Below are positions 9,703 to 21,004 of a stretch of 64,000 nt of DNA, piece by piece (positions within the stretch are counted from its first letter, which is position 1; each line of letters starts with the position of its first letter). Both the position numbers and the translations under genes were made by a program. The stretch lies in the NCBI GenBank assembly GCA_009746045.1, contig RPFO01001885.1, forward strand, positions 33,501 through 97,500, given 5' to 3'. A model generated the notes under the pieces. The model saw only the letters and a program-made list of their open reading frames with translations, was not told where the DNA came from and ran no database searches. This DNA comes from Mesostigma viride (taxonomy: Eukaryota; Streptophyta; Mesostigmatophyceae; Mesostigmatales; Mesostigmataceae).

Positions 9703-10970
9703 TGCGTGGATTCTGTAGGCGAGGGTCGATGTCGACCCGAGGATCTTGTGTGGACTGTTTCGGAATTCTCTGGAAGGTCGGCGCCATGTCGGCGCCACTT
9801 GCCAGCTTGGTGGCAGGCCTAGGTGAAATTGGTCCGAGGACGAGAGTCTCGTCCTCTTGGTTCGATGAATGTAAAGTGCGATGAAGCCTACACATTGAAC
9901 CTGGGGCACTTATCCATTTGTAATTGGTCTTGCTAGCCATTATAAGTGTGTATTAAATAGCTTGGCATCAAGTCGTGGTGCCAGATATCTCACGACCCCA
10001 GTCGTGAAGCGCAATCTGCATTAGTAGGCCACCTTAATTCTTCCTATTACCGGCATAGTTGATCTTTCGCGACGTAGCTTGAGCAGGTTTAGGTGTAAAT
10101 CCGGGCACGTTACACTGGTTATCGGAGGTTTGTGTTGCTGGCAAGGTTAGCTAACTCTCGCGGAGAGAGCTAGTGTAGCCAGTTAGGAAGACCAAGGCGT
10201 CGGAGCTTGGTGTAGATAGAGGTTCCATTATTCAACGACCGCTGGGCAGGTCGGCGGCAATCCCGCAGCAAGGGATTCAACGACGACCTAGACGGCGAGC
10301 GGCCAGGAATACTCGGCGGGGTCAGCAACGATCCCGTGGTGTTGCGCTGTCGACGGTAGCGGCTAAAGCCCCAGTTTTCAACGACACCCGGTGGCGGCCA
10401 GAGCTACGGCTCTCAACGACACGAGGTGGCGGCCAGAACTCAGGGTTTTCAACGATACAGACGGCAGTAAGGCATCGGTAAAGCAATATATATAAGTCCT
10501 AATTCTTGTCCTTCCTGTCTTACCCACGCGCGTAGACAAGGGGTTTCTGTTTTCTGTCGTGTTCTGTATTCATGTTTGTGCCTGTTGGTATCCAGGTTGC
10601 CCCAGAGGCCAACCTTCGTGAGCCGTGAGCGGACCCCCAGAGGGCAACACCGCTTACGGTTCGAGAGTAGTCACCGGCTGGCAGTTGCCGATTGTGTTGC
10701 CGGTGGCTGGACCTCAACGTTTCCGTACTGTTTGTGAACGTACTGTTTCTGCCTCGTGTTTCTCTCTCGTTGTGAGCATGTCACCTGCACGTAGAGGTAT
10801 CCTGGGTGGGCTTTCCTCCTTTCTTTCCCCTCCCTGCATTTCACCATGCTTTAATACTGTGTGATATTGCTCAATACCTAATCTGTAATTCATGGGAACC
10901 TCTCGCAATAGACGTAATAATGACGGAGGTTGTAGACGTATTCATCACAGAGGCAGATTAGTCTATTAGG
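9703..10970 (+). mobile_element. Gypsy 5' fragment: LTR-like part plus leader
   Basis: Text near 9710-9760 (TTCTGTAGGCGAGGG…GTCGACCCGAG) and the GTGTGTTAAAT near 9950 align with the LTR of the Gypsy element at 51.9-52.0 kb. A primer-binding-site-like TGGTTATCGGAGG starts near 10117. The leader (about 10210-10480) holds imperfect repeats of TCAACGACACNNGGTGGCGGCCAGA. A short ORF at 10891-10977 starts with basic residues (RRNN) resembling the RRNN stretch of the small ORF at 52077. The fragment ends where a LINE tail begins. Confidence 0.5.
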
Positions 10971-13203
10971 GATTAATTAATTATCAACATCACTCCGTTG
11001 GGAGTCAATGTAGTACATATCCCTGAGAAGAGGCATATGGCTTTTAACCCCTAAATGGTCTGGCTGCCGATTTTCCGCCTAAAACTGAGTTACAGCCGAC
11101 ACGTCGGCCCCTTCTCGGGGGACCAAATGCCGCGAAAACTATTGAGAATTAGGAAAAGTTTAGCTGAGAAGATCGAAAGTTTATAATTTTCCTCACAGCA
11201 TGGTACTAGGGTTTGCATACTTCTGACAAAGTTATAGAGGTGTTCTGGCCGGTCAAAGTACAAGGGGTCAGGGTACTTTTTCACGTAGAACGTGCATTCC
11301 GGAAAACGACGACCTGGCCATGGCGGCTTGCGCCCACGCATGGCATTTACGTTTTCGTTCGAATTTTCTGACCAAACTCAGGAAATTGATTTTATACGTC
11401 CTAAAGATGATACAGGCCAATTTTTGGTTCGCGGGAATGCCATTTGATAGGTGTCGGCAGCGTTCTTGCTGGAAAAAACTGCGATCAGGCCGGACGATAG
11501 AAACGTTGACAGCAATAACTTTCCGGCGTATTTTAAAGGATATATTGGTTTCTTTGTACTTTTTATGATACATAGTAGTCGTAAACGTGCAAGGGTGGCC
11601 AGAAATCGCCGAATCCAGCGACCATGCTGCACAACTTTGGTGTGCCGAAATGCGCCATTTTGCGGCCACCGCCTGGGCCAAGGTAACGCCATCCATGCCT
11701 GGTAAAGCTGAGTTATCGTTTTCCTATCGATGTTTGGCGTTTATATATACGTTCTAGCTTGTGTAGCACATTCTTTTTGCATTATTCATGCTCTTTCTTG
11801 ACCCTGGCCTGGCCCCTTTCTAAAACACCCTTCTTAGATGCTTCCCTCAGTCAGTTGACCTGCCACAGGGTGATGGTGAAAAGTTTTAGAGGCTGTATGG
11901 GTTTGAATACCTCCATATATGTTTGTTATACATTTCCCACACACATATTGCATGAGTGTGAGGCAGTTGGCTGGTCTCTGTGGCATCATCAAGCATGTAA
12001 CCGGTGAGTAGAAGCTTCCCATTGTCAGCATGTGCCACCAGGTGTGCTGGCCATCACCTGGCAAGCTATAGCAGCTTAGGCCTAGTTTATCCTTGCTAGG
12101 GCAAGCTGAAATAGGCTTAAAATCACTAGTTTGTTGGTGGCTGCCTCATAGAATGCATGCCTTGCGTAGGGTATCCGCACCACGTTACCTACGTGCATGG
12201 ACAAGGTGGCACCTGCACATAGGTGCCATGTAAGGGCAGTGTGATGATGCAGTTATGTTTCCCCATCATTGTGGAAGGGAAATGTATTGTGTGGCATGGT
12301 TGGGGGCCATATTAGTAGGTATTAGTAGGTAGTATGCCCACTCCTACCCCCTTGGTTTCTTTTTACCAACGGTACCCCTATGGGCTGTACTGGGTGTAAC
12401 TGCTGGTATACCCACCCAAATGATGACCCCAATGGCTCAAACTGTTCAGCAACTAATTGTTTATCATCCCTGAAGTGGTAGGTGCCTAGCTCTTACAACA
12501 TAATTCAAAATGCACATTCTACCAAAAATGAAAACGCTCGTCTTGACCCCCCTGACTTTGAAGGCAGTTATACATGGCCTACCCTGCATATATGTAAGGT
12601 TGTAATATACCAACCCGAAGGGCAACTCATGGACATGCTTGGCCCCCAAGGACAGCCATTGGATATGGGTGGGTTGGATGGCATCTGGTTTGCAAAATTG
12701 TGAAGTTACAGCCGATGCATCGGCAGTATTTCTGCCCATTTAGGGGTTAATACATCCTACTAGGCTACTTCATGCAAGGGTGGGAATGTAAGCTACCCGT
12801 GCTCTAGGTGCACCAAGGCACCCGCACGATCGACCATGCTGTCTCAGGTTCAACCCGCCTAAGGGGGGGATCCTGGCACGGGGGAGGAAGGTCATCATGG
12901 CTATACAAGAGCTAGGACATGGCTTCTCGGCAGAGAGCATCTCTCTGCATGGCATAGCATGGCTAAATTCTTAATGCAACATCCATGGGGGTCCCATTAT
13001 AGACAAAGCATGGCTAAATGTTGAAGGCATCATCCATGGGGGCCATTAGGGGCGCACATGCGCGTGGGCCACATGCTAGGCTAAGCCTTACTACTAATAT
13101 ACACTACTGGTATATATATTCCTAGTCTGAGGTGGCAGGAGGGGGCTGCCAGGGCTTGTGGTCAACGTGGATGACCGCCCCCCTCCAGTATACCGGCTTC
13201 CCC
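10971..13203 (-). mobile_element. 5'-truncated LINE 3' end (type II), split by pB-2
   Basis: Reading the minus strand: an ORF1 C-terminal remnant (VYWRGAVI, HKPWQ, about 13203-13135), a 3' UTR matching 54660-55100 and 40924-41380, the hairpin ACTCC-CAAC-GGAGT (10992-11005), and a (TTAA)n-type tail near 10970. pB-2 interrupts it at a TTAA. The uninterrupted site is visible in the sister copy near 41300-41315. The 5' side stops where the type I LINE tail abuts at 13203. Confidence 0.8.
11048..12746 (-). mobile_element. piggyBac-like element pB-2, inverted copy of pB-1
   Basis: A 1,699-bp element with CCCCTAAATGG/CCATTTAGGGG-type ends (the right end reads CCCATTTAGGGG), flanked by TTAA at 11044-11047 and 12747-12750. 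It is collinear with pB-1 in reverse orientation and very similar throughout, so the two are recent copies. The protein-like frame seen in pB-1 carries an in-frame TAG here (near 11286), so this copy cannot encode it. The subterminal CAGCCGA…TCGGCAG palindromes are conserved at both ends. Confidence 0.8.
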
Positions 13204-15110
13204 CTTAATTAATCAATTAAACTCGTGCTCCCGTTGGGGAGTCACGGAGCACCGAAGTGCTTTTAATCCCTGTGTGTGCACTACAGGAGAAAGGGCAGAG
13301 ACCCCCAGTCTCCTTCATGCCAAAGGCATGCCACAGCTGCAATCGGGCGCGGCTAGCTAAAAGGACAGGCTAACGATCCGGCAAACTGTGGGTGCAATAA
13401 GACCAATGTGAGCATATCATAGCAAGGAGCGTGGGCAAGTAATCTGAACATAGCCAGGGCGTAGCATGGCTGTACTAGGACTAGGCTAAGGCTATGGCTG
13501 GTTGTGTACCGTGCGGTGGCGGCACGTGACTAGGTGTGTTGGCACAGCTAGGCAGCATTCTAGGCATGGCTGCCTTAGCGGCAGTGACGCCAATGGGTAC
13601 AAGCTAGGGCTATGGCTACTCTAGCCCGCTGGGGGCGTCCACATCTTGTGGTTGATCCCCTTGCGCTCTGCCGGAGCTGAAGGTAGGTCGGCCATAGCTC
13701 GCGTCGCCGTTGTTGCTGGGCCAGGGTCAAGTCGTCGTCCAGCGTGAAGCGAGTCTCCGAGAGCGTCTTGCGGCATTGAAGGAACGCCAGCTTGTCCGCC
13801 ATGTACTTAAAGGTGAGGAGCACGGGTGCCGGGCCAGCCTTCCCCCGCGCGCGGGGGAGGCGGACAGCCGACATGTCCAGCTCACCAGTGAGTAACATGG
13901 GGGCAAGAATGGCGCGCTTAAATGCCTCAAGAAGGCTCGTGGAGGTCTCACCTGCCTGCTGGTCGAAGTGCTTGACGATGACATTGTGGCTGCGCCGGGC
14001 GATGTCGGCTTCCTCGCGAAGGTCGAGGGCTTGTTGCTTGAGTTGTGCCAAGATGGTGGAGGTGGTGGAGGTGCATGGTGTGCTGCTTAAGCAAGTCCGC
14101 CCAGGTGGAGGGAGCATCGCCGGCCGGGCCAGCAGGCGCCGGCTGGGCGGCGATGTCCTTCACCGCCTGGGCGGTGAGGCCGGCGGTGTCATGCAAGCGA
14201 GCTCAAGGGCGTTGGCGGTGGCTTGAAGGCGGTGGTCGAGGTCGAGGAGCTGGGCTTTGATGTCGGCAGTGGAGGCGGAAATGGCAGTGGAGGTGGAGGC
14301 GGCGGCGGTGGAAATGTGAGGAAGTTCACCAACTGTCAGCGTGCCGCCGATTGCTGCTATGTCGGCAGCAAGGGGGGTCACGTGCTGCTGAAAGGCTTCC
14401 GTGAGGATGGAACGGAATGCGGGGGCGGAGATGGATGGAGCCCAGATCTCGCCGTCAGACTTCTTGAGAAGAGAGTTGAGGACGGCGTGTTGGAGTTGGG
14501 GGCGGGGACACCCGAACATCTGGCTGATGTTGTGCCAGCGTCGGCCGTCGGTGACGAGGAGGCGTCCAGTGGCGTGGAGATGGAGGCACAGGTCGTAAAG
14601 CGAGGCGTAGTCCCCGAAGAAGATGTGATGCATAGCATCACTCGGAGAAATGGTGGTCCAGTCGTAATCATCGACCTGGAAAGGTTGGGGCCGAAAGCGC
14701 TGCCGGTTCCGAGAAGCGTGTTTCCGCCCAGCGTGGCCCTCCAGTTTTGTCGGCGGGGCGGGCGCGTTTAGGGTCAGGCGATGCCGATGGCGAGGCATTG
14801 AGGCCGGGAGGTTGCTGGGTGACCACCAGTGCACGACTAGTGTCACCGCTGCCTGCCGGATCTGGTGAAGCGGCAGCCTCAGCTGCCGCATTGTCGAACT
14901 TAGGTGAGCGCATCCGCCAAACTGCGTTGCGTCGACGGGCGTTTGCTCGTCATATATTGCGTTTTAGATTCGGAAAATTATATCAGCATGTGCGTCTTAG
15001 AAAGACGAAGCGATAGTGATATTCACGACTAAATTCGGTGCTCAAACGTGAAAGTTATGAGCTCCGACAGCCATGGCTACCTTGTGGCTCGTGGCTCGTG
15101 GCTATTAGGG
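13204..15110 (-). mobile_element. ORF1-only LINE copy, type I 3' end
   Basis: On the minus strand this runs from a 5' UTR shared with the intact copy at 53113 (GCCATGGCTGTCGGAGCTC region near 15060-15085), through a broken ORF1, to a 3' UTR matching 32030-32450. It ends in the hairpin CTCCC-CAAC-GGGAG (13228-13241) and a TTAATTAAT tail. No RT or endonuclease coding lies between ORF1 and the tail. A TSD could not be defined. Confidence 0.8.
13640..14955 (-). pseudogene. LINE ORF1 protein, frameshifted
   Basis: The start matches the intact ORF1 (SKRPSTQRSLA) but breaks after about 17 codons. The rest is split over at least three frames: about 14913-14668, 14891-14160 and 14117-13640. Recognisable parts are the N-terminal domain (SLYDLCLHLHATGRL, NSLLKKSDGEIWAP), a coiled coil, an RRM-like core (RSHNVIVKHF, AVRLPRARGKAGPAP) and the C-terminal motif TLDDDLTLAQQQRRRELWP. 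It is a dead copy of the family described at 53277. Confidence 0.85.
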
Positions 15111-15915
15111 ATAATATACTACTACTCCCATAAGGGCTGCACCAGACTAGGTATCTCACAAAGCTAACTGCACATGATGTGTTGCCGGAGCACTAGAGCA
15201 GCTCCACCTGGGCACCTCCTTTAGGGGCATAAGCACTAGATAGTGTTTGATACAGCAGCTATATAGCACTACTGTTCATAGCCTAGTGTTAATACCATAG
15301 CTAATAGTTAATATCAGTATTTATTAATTAATTAATAAGCACGTGACTGCGTCACGTGGGTGCCAATACAGAGTAAAGGAACCTTCAACCCTATATACAT
15401 ACACAGTGAGAAGGAGGGAGGGCGCCCTAGCTTCTCTCACTGCCGCAGGTGGGCAGGCCACAGAGCGCTCTCTCCACGGCATATGGTGCCGGGGCGCAAC
15501 ACTGTGGGTGCAATACAACCAGTGCAATACCATAATAGGTATAGGCTGACGCATAGCTTATGCTACAAATGTGAGGTGGGCTCAAGACGTCGGCTAATTA
15601 AGGCGCAAGCTGATGGCCACAAGGTGCCAGAGCTAATTGAAGGTACTATAACGCTGTGCGCTAATATCGTTTCAAGTGTTGTAATGCCTACTATTAAGCT
15701 ATCCCATAATCGATTGCCCTCATCTAGACAACTAGCTGGAGTGCTCTATCCCGGGGAAGCCCGGCACTATGCTTTTCGTCCGAGGGTGGTAAAAAGCATC
15801 CGAGGCGTAAATTACGAGGTGGTAATTTACGGCTTAGAGTACTCTTACAGTTTACATCAGAGGTTGTATCTTTCTCGTAAGTTACGAATTAGATCCGAGG
15901 TAAGATCCGACGTCG
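15111..15915. other. No gene; contains a LINE tail at 15318-15360
   Basis: The minus strand at 15318-15360 carries the same 3' end as the RT-bearing LINE at 34192: hairpin CACGTGAC-GCA-GTCACGTG followed by (TTAA)n. It is therefore the terminus of a very short or eroded LINE copy. The remainder shows no gene. Confidence 0.6.
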
Positions 15916-16105
15916 TAAATTACGAGGTAGTAATTTACGAGGTAGTAATGTACGAGGTCGTAATGTACGAGGTAGTAATTTACGACGTAGTAACGTACGA
16001 GGTAGTAATGTACGAGGTAGTAATGTACGAGGTAGTAATGTACGAGGTAGTAATGTACGAGGTAGTAATGTGCGAGGTAGTAATCTACGAGTTGGTAATT
16101 TACGA
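15916..16105. repeat. 15-bp tandem array, TACGAGGTAGTAATG
   Basis: About 12 copies with variants (TTTACGAC, TGTGCGAG). The unit is a multiple of three, so it reads as repeated YEVVM/YEVVI, but nothing beyond the repeat supports a gene. Confidence 0.9.
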
Positions 16106-16689
16106 TCCCGGTACTCGGTCCCGTAGGTTACGACGTCGTATGCTCCTCGCGTACACTACCGGTACTACAATCATGTCGCTATTTCGTTCTGAATTGCAGT
16201 ACGCATGTCACTTATCAGAATTTCACTTTGATTTTCACTTATCATTTCGGTCAACCTAACCCCTAACACCCATTTACCCGGGGGAAAAAAAAATGAATGG
16301 CATTTGCAGCAAGGCTCATGCAAGACAAGTTCCTATTTCATAAAAAAATTCATTATTAAATGCAGGATTACATGTCATGCACAAAAATCCAACGCCTTCA
16401 CAGGAAATAGCATATCAAGTCTTCTGACGACAATATCAAGTCAATATCAAATTCGTGGCTTCTCTTCGTGGCTTGAAATTCTGTTTCCATGCCGGTGCTT
16501 AGGACAGCTCTGGGGATGTCGGCACCGCACAGAAGCTCCATCCGGGAGCAAGTGCGCCGGGGGAAGATGTTGTACATCCAGAGCTCGATATGTGCGGGAA
16601 GCCGTCGTGTTGGAAACCGAGGTGTCTGCACAGCATTCCGCGCGCAGGCAGCTTGCCCTACCAGCCATTAAGAATGTACTCCAGCACGC
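16106..16689. other. No gene recognised
   Basis: Overlapping short ORFs on both strands between 16304 and 16744. A short match (CTGGAGTACATTCTTAAYGGC on the minus strand near 16668-16690) also occurs at 24958-24980, indicating an eroded dispersed repeat. Confidence 0.45.
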
Positions 16690-17500
16690 AAAATGTACTT
16701 CGTACCGAAGTTTGTCTTTTTATGCTGAAAATTGTCATGCATGATGTTTGCAACCAAAATAGACCTCGTACAAAGTTTGGTATCGATCGGACGTCATCTT
16801 GGTGACATTTGCTAGCAATGAAGGTACATTTTTGTCATTTTTTGTTAAATTAAATAGTAATAAATAGGAAACAGTACTAAATCACGTCAAACCATCATGG
16901 ATATTTGCAAGCAACCTAATTACCACTAGAATAGACCATGCACAAAGTTTGGGGTCAATCTGAACTCAAAATAGTGACGTTTGCTATCATAAATACTGCA
17001 TTTTTTGCCATTTTCAAGCATTTTGCTCAGTGTAAGCTACTAAACAATATCAAACTACGTCATAAAGCTATGAAATATTGGAAGCAACCTAAACACCACT
17101 AGATTACACCATGGGCCAAGTTTGGGCTCAGTCTGACGTCAAAATAGTGACGTTTGCTAGCATAAATGGTGCATTTTTTGCCATTTTCAAGCATTTTGCT
17201 CAGTGTAAGCTACTAAACAATATCAAACTATGTCAGAAAGCTATGAAATGTTGGAAGCAACCTAAACACCACTAGATTAGACCATGGGCCAAGTTTGGGC
17301 CCAGTTTGATCTCAAAATAGTGACGTTTGCTAGCATAAATGGTGCAATTTTTGCCTTTTTCAAGCATTTTGGTAAGTATAGTTGCCTCAAACTATGTCAG
17401 AAAACTGTGAATTGTTGTAAATAACCTGTTTGCCACTACATTAGACCATCCTCAACTTGTAAGGTCAGGCATAGGTAAAGGTAGTGACATTTGCTAGCAC
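16690..17500. repeat. Satellite-like tandem array, period about 171-173 bp
   Basis: The marker GTGACRTTTGCTAGCA occurs at 16803, 16974, 17147, 17320 and 17484. Units share CAAGTTTGGGCYCAGTYTGA and TTTTTGCCATTTTCAAGCATTTT. The outer units are the most diverged. The array is related to the 184-bp array at 37592-38340. Confidence 0.85.
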
Positions 17501-17935
17501 TATATACAAGCATATTATGCCTCTTTTCGCATATACACAAATAACAAGACATCATCATATCATGGCCTTAATACAAGGTGTGCAAATGCAAATCACACCA
17601 GATCGGATGACCAATGATGGGTGGCTGCATGCCAACACATCTACCAGGCTGCAGGGTGAGAGGCCACATCGCTACAAGACAGGAATCCTCGCAATTGCAC
17701 AACACCGCTAGTACACTGTGCACATACCCCAAGAGGATTTGGCTACAAGCCATAAAAGTTTGGCCATGCTAACACATTCTTCATCCAAGCAAAATGCAGC
17801 CTCTCCAAACTCAACTCATTGATTTAAATTCAGCTAGGCCAGGCGTGCATGCTCTACTTGCCGACAACCATGAGTAAACTTGTCTACCACTTCATTCCAT
17901 GCGCCGGTAGATGGCACCGTCTCATCTACCAGTCA
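17501..17935. other. No gene recognised
   Basis: Non-repetitive sequence with no coding or transposon signal. Confidence 0.45.
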
Positions 17936-18110
17936 TATCCCCGGCTCCCATTCCGCATCCTCCTCTCCCTCTCCCTCTCCCTCTTCCTCCTCCCCCTCCC
18001 CCTCCCATTCTCCCTCCCCCTCTCCCTCCCCCTCTCCCTCCTCCTCCCCCTCCTCCTCCCCTCTTTCTCCCCCTCTTTCTCTCCCTCTTCCTCCTCCTCC
18101 CCGCCTTCAC
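17936..18110. repeat. Polypyrimidine (CTCCCC/CTCCCT)n tract
   Basis: About 170 bp almost free of purines on the plus strand. Pro/Ser- and Gly/Arg-rich frames through it are artefacts. It lies immediately downstream (minus sense) of the ORF ending at 18155. Confidence 0.9.
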
Positions 18111-18154
18111 TGTCACTGTGCACAGCAGGGACGGCATCGTCTATGTGGGTGCCA

Positions 18155-18985
18155 TCACCTGCGTTCACGGTGCCAGCCTAGCTCCTGTGGAAAGAAGCGA
18201 GCGCGGCCAAATGCCTCGACTGGGTGTGGGCAGCCGCACACGAACTGCGTCACCTCCGCCAGGGCATGATAGTCCTCATACTGCCCATCAGCCCACATCG
18301 CCTTGATGAGCAGGTGACCTCCCCTTTCCTGAACCTTAGTGACCCAGCCATGGAAGCGCTCCCTCTTCCTCGCTATCCCCGGAAACAGGGCACACAGGCG
18401 CATCCCGATAAGCGCACGTGCTCCATGCTCGGCAAAGTAGGCATTGCAGTCATCCTTTGCTGCTGCCCTGGCGGCGGTGGCAGTCTTGTAATGCTCAAAG
18501 TCAATCTGCGGGTGCTCTTTCAACGCCGCCACCGTGGCAGCTGACAGTTTGCCGGTACTGATCAGCTCAGGCTGGTGCACCTCTGCCGTACCGCCCACTG
18601 TCCAGTGCTGCAGGTGTACATCAGAAATGGGGACCGTCATCCCTGCGCTGCCGCCACCTAATGTCACTCTAGAAAACTGGCCCGTCCACGACGGTGCGTA
18701 GTAAGGAGAGGCGACAATGCTGTCACGCTCCGTGCGATCGCCTTCCAGATCAAGGACCTTCACCAGCATGTGTGGTGCCCACGGCATTCCCTGCCCGCAG
18801 GTGACGGCTGGCCGCTTAACAACGAGTAGGTCGCTGCGTCGTATGAGGCTTCCATTCACCTTGAAGGTGTGCCTGCCGGAAATCAGTGTGCGCAAAGCGG
18901 GCGTTGCCGTTGATGTGCTCCCTCGCGCAGCGGGCGCACATGCGCGGTTGATCTGCGCTTGAATCTCGCGGGCAGGGCAAGCGAC
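18155..18985 (-). CDS. Unrecognised minus-strand ORF with Cys/His-poor globular content
   Basis: The frame is open from just after a TAA near 18988 down to 18155. The first in-frame methionine-like start is not decisive, so this may be an internal exon. The protein looks globular and non-repetitive (KRPAVTCGQGMPWAPHMLVKVLDLEGD, in part; FHGWVTKV; MWADGQYEDYHALAEVTQF). A CALFPG-type motif echoes LHSLFPD in the next ORF upstream, so both may belong to one transposon or gene family. No known domain is claimed. Confidence 0.5.
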   Translation of the reverse strand, partial: VACPAREIQAQINRACAPAARGSTSTATPALRTLISGRHTFKVNGSLIRRSDLLVVKRPAVTCGQGMPWAPHMLVKVLDLEGDRTERDSIVASPYYAPSWTGQFSRVTLGGGSAGMTVPISDVHLQHWTVGGTAEVHQPELISTGKLSAATVAALKEHPQIDFEHYKTATAARAAAKDDCNAYFAEHGARALIGMRLCALFPGIARKRERFHGWVTKVQERGGHLLIKAMWADGQYEDYHALAEVTQFVCGCPHPVEAFGRARFFPQELGWHRERR

Positions 18986-18997
18986 GTGTGAGATTAC

Positions 18998-20075
18998 TTA
19001 TTTTATGGGCAGCCTCAGTGCTCGTGTTGCCCGCGCAACCGACTGGTCGCCTGCAGATCGCAGCGGTAAGGGTACCGCCTTGTTCGCTTGCAGTTCACGC
19101 TTCTCTTTGAGCTTTTGCTCCATGATGTCGAACAGATTCTCGTTGTTGGCACGCACATCCTCCACGGACTTTGGCACCTGCTCAATCCATCCGTCCAGCA
19201 ACTGCTGCTTCTCAGCGGCGACGATGTCAGGAAAAAGGCTGTGAAGGCTAGCGCAGGTACATCTCCTGGCACCGCCCTCGTCCCATTCAAAAAGCGGCAC
19301 TAGACCAGGACTTCCTTTGGGGGCCTTGCCACGCTCTATGAGGAGGCACCCATAGACAGGATCTCCCTGCGGGGTGTACCCAATGGGCGTGACCCCGTCA
19401 CAAGCCTCGCCATTAGGCCCTGTGGGCTGCCACTTGTTCACCGGTGCATTTACCAACGTCTCCGATGCGGCTAGGCGCCAGCGGACATACACGGTCATAT
19501 CCGGGCCCCAAAACACTTCGAGATCGAACACCTTCGAAGAGCGGTGCCTCTCCCTCTCGGCTTCGGTTGCTGGCTCATCATCCAAGTCGGCGGTGGCGCC
19601 CGCGCCCGCACCCGCGCCGGCGCCTGCGCCCCCACCCCCGCCCGCGCCCGCGCGCGCGCCTTGGGTGGCGCCCGCGCCCGCACCCGCGCCGGCGCCTGCG
19701 CCCCCGCCCCCGCCCCGCCCGGGCCCGCGCCCGCGCCCGCGTCTTGGGTGGCGCCCGCGCCCGCACCCGCGCCTTCTCCCCCGCCCCCACCCCGCCCGCG
19801 CCCGCGCGCGCGCCTTGGGTGGCGCCCGCGCCCGCACCCGCGCCGGCGCCTGCGCCCCCGCCCCCGCCCCCGCCCGGGCCCGCGCCCGCGCCCGCGTCTT
19901 GGGTGGCGCCCGCGCCCGCACCCGCGCCTTCTCCCCCGCCCCCGCCCCCGCCCGCGCCCCCGCCCGCGCCATGGGTGTGGCCCGCGGCTGGCTTCTTCGG
20001 AAATGCGTCCATCGATTTCACCCACCGGCCGTCAGCGGTGGATGCACCCTTTCGGCCACGTTGTGACATCAAGCG
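18998..20075 (-). pseudogene. Unrecognised ORF with an N-terminal GC-rich repeat; frame broken in the repeat
   Basis: A sensible start is the ATG near 20075 (MSQRGRKGASTADGRWVKSM). It leads into a low-complexity Ala/Gly/Arg region encoded by the minisatellite at 19575-19975. A globular part follows (residue motifs VFDLEVFWGPDMTVYVRWRL, LFEWDEGGARRCTC, LHSLFPDIV), with a charged helix near the end, stopping at 18998. N- and C-terminal parts are in different frames, so the array length is not a multiple of three here. It may form one unit with 18155-18985. Function unknown. Confidence 0.5.
19575..19975. repeat. GC-rich minisatellite with nested period
   Basis: Short GCGCCC/GCACCC units are organised into longer blocks marked by TTGGGTGGCGCCCGCGCC near 19660, 19744, 19815 and 19899 (period about 72-84 bp). 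The blocks alternate between two versions. Confidence 0.85.
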
Positions 20076-20356
20076 CGGCGTCCCCAATAGAACAGTCATG
20101 CAATATGAATAATCATTAGTATCAACGATGCATTCATGCAGGCGTGAACTGTGAAATACAACAAGCATGCAACAACGACTCCAGCACACTTAGTAAATAC
20201 TGCTCATAATATCTGTGGCACATGCAACATGGTTAAAACACACATGGATGACCTGTATGGCTGCACATGAACTGTCCATCTAGAGAAGACTAGAAATTCA
20301 GCATGATATCAAGAGCCATCCACACAAATATATGTCTTACCGCAGCTTAGGGCTTC

Positions 20357-21004
20357 TTCGGGTTGAGTTGGCGAATCGAGCTTGTTGAGCCCTGCTCGAA
20401 GTAATGCTCAAATGCGATGCCCAGGCCCGCCAGCACATCATCAAATGTGATTAGTTTCACAGGTGGTCCGAAGAGTTCCAAACGTGGTTGCTAATTTTCA
20501 GGCAGTGCCTGAAGGCCGCCTCGAAAGTGAAACGCGAAAGTGAAAAGGGGTCACAAACCCTATGTTCATATCCTTGACTCCCCCGTCGAGAACGAACCGA
20601 CAACCAGCGCAATGAACGAACTTGTGACGAGTAGATGACGACATCGTGGTTATGGCGTCGTACCCCCCCTGGTGCAGCTGCTGCTTTATCGCCGCCTTCC
20701 TGTCCTCTTGCTTCCGCCCGGGCGAAAACCAGGCGCTTCGCAATGCCTGGAGATGTGATATTCTAATGGGCTTCATGCACTCGTGGCCGCACTTACAGTC
20801 GAACGTCTCGTCGGTCACTAGGCTGCCGGCATGGGTGCTGCCGCTTAGCACTATGGCTGCGAACTTGCGCTTCCCATGGTGTCCCATCACCATGATAGCG
20901 AAAGCCAGGAAGCAGATAGCCACGATTATGTCCCAGCAAAGCCATAGCACACCTTCCGTTTCGACCGCCATGTCGGCCACTAGTCCGGATAGCTCAATGT
21001 GCAC
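20357..21004 (-). pseudogene. Cys-rich ORF resembling the N-terminus of a transposon protein
   Basis: The main frame 21004-20498 begins MHIELSGLVADM, has one hydrophobic segment (about residues 25-45), then CKCGHEC, an LQALRSAWF helix, QEDRKAAIKQQL and HKFVHCAGCRFVLDGG. A CxC…C module followed by [VI]xC…F…G is something I associate with several eukaryotic DNA-transposon proteins; this is inference only. A further coding-like stretch (KLITFDDVLAGLG) lies at 20480-20357 in another frame and ends in TAA before GGTAAGA, so an intron or frameshift is possible. The first about 25 codons are duplicated head-to-head at 21472. Confidence 0.45.
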
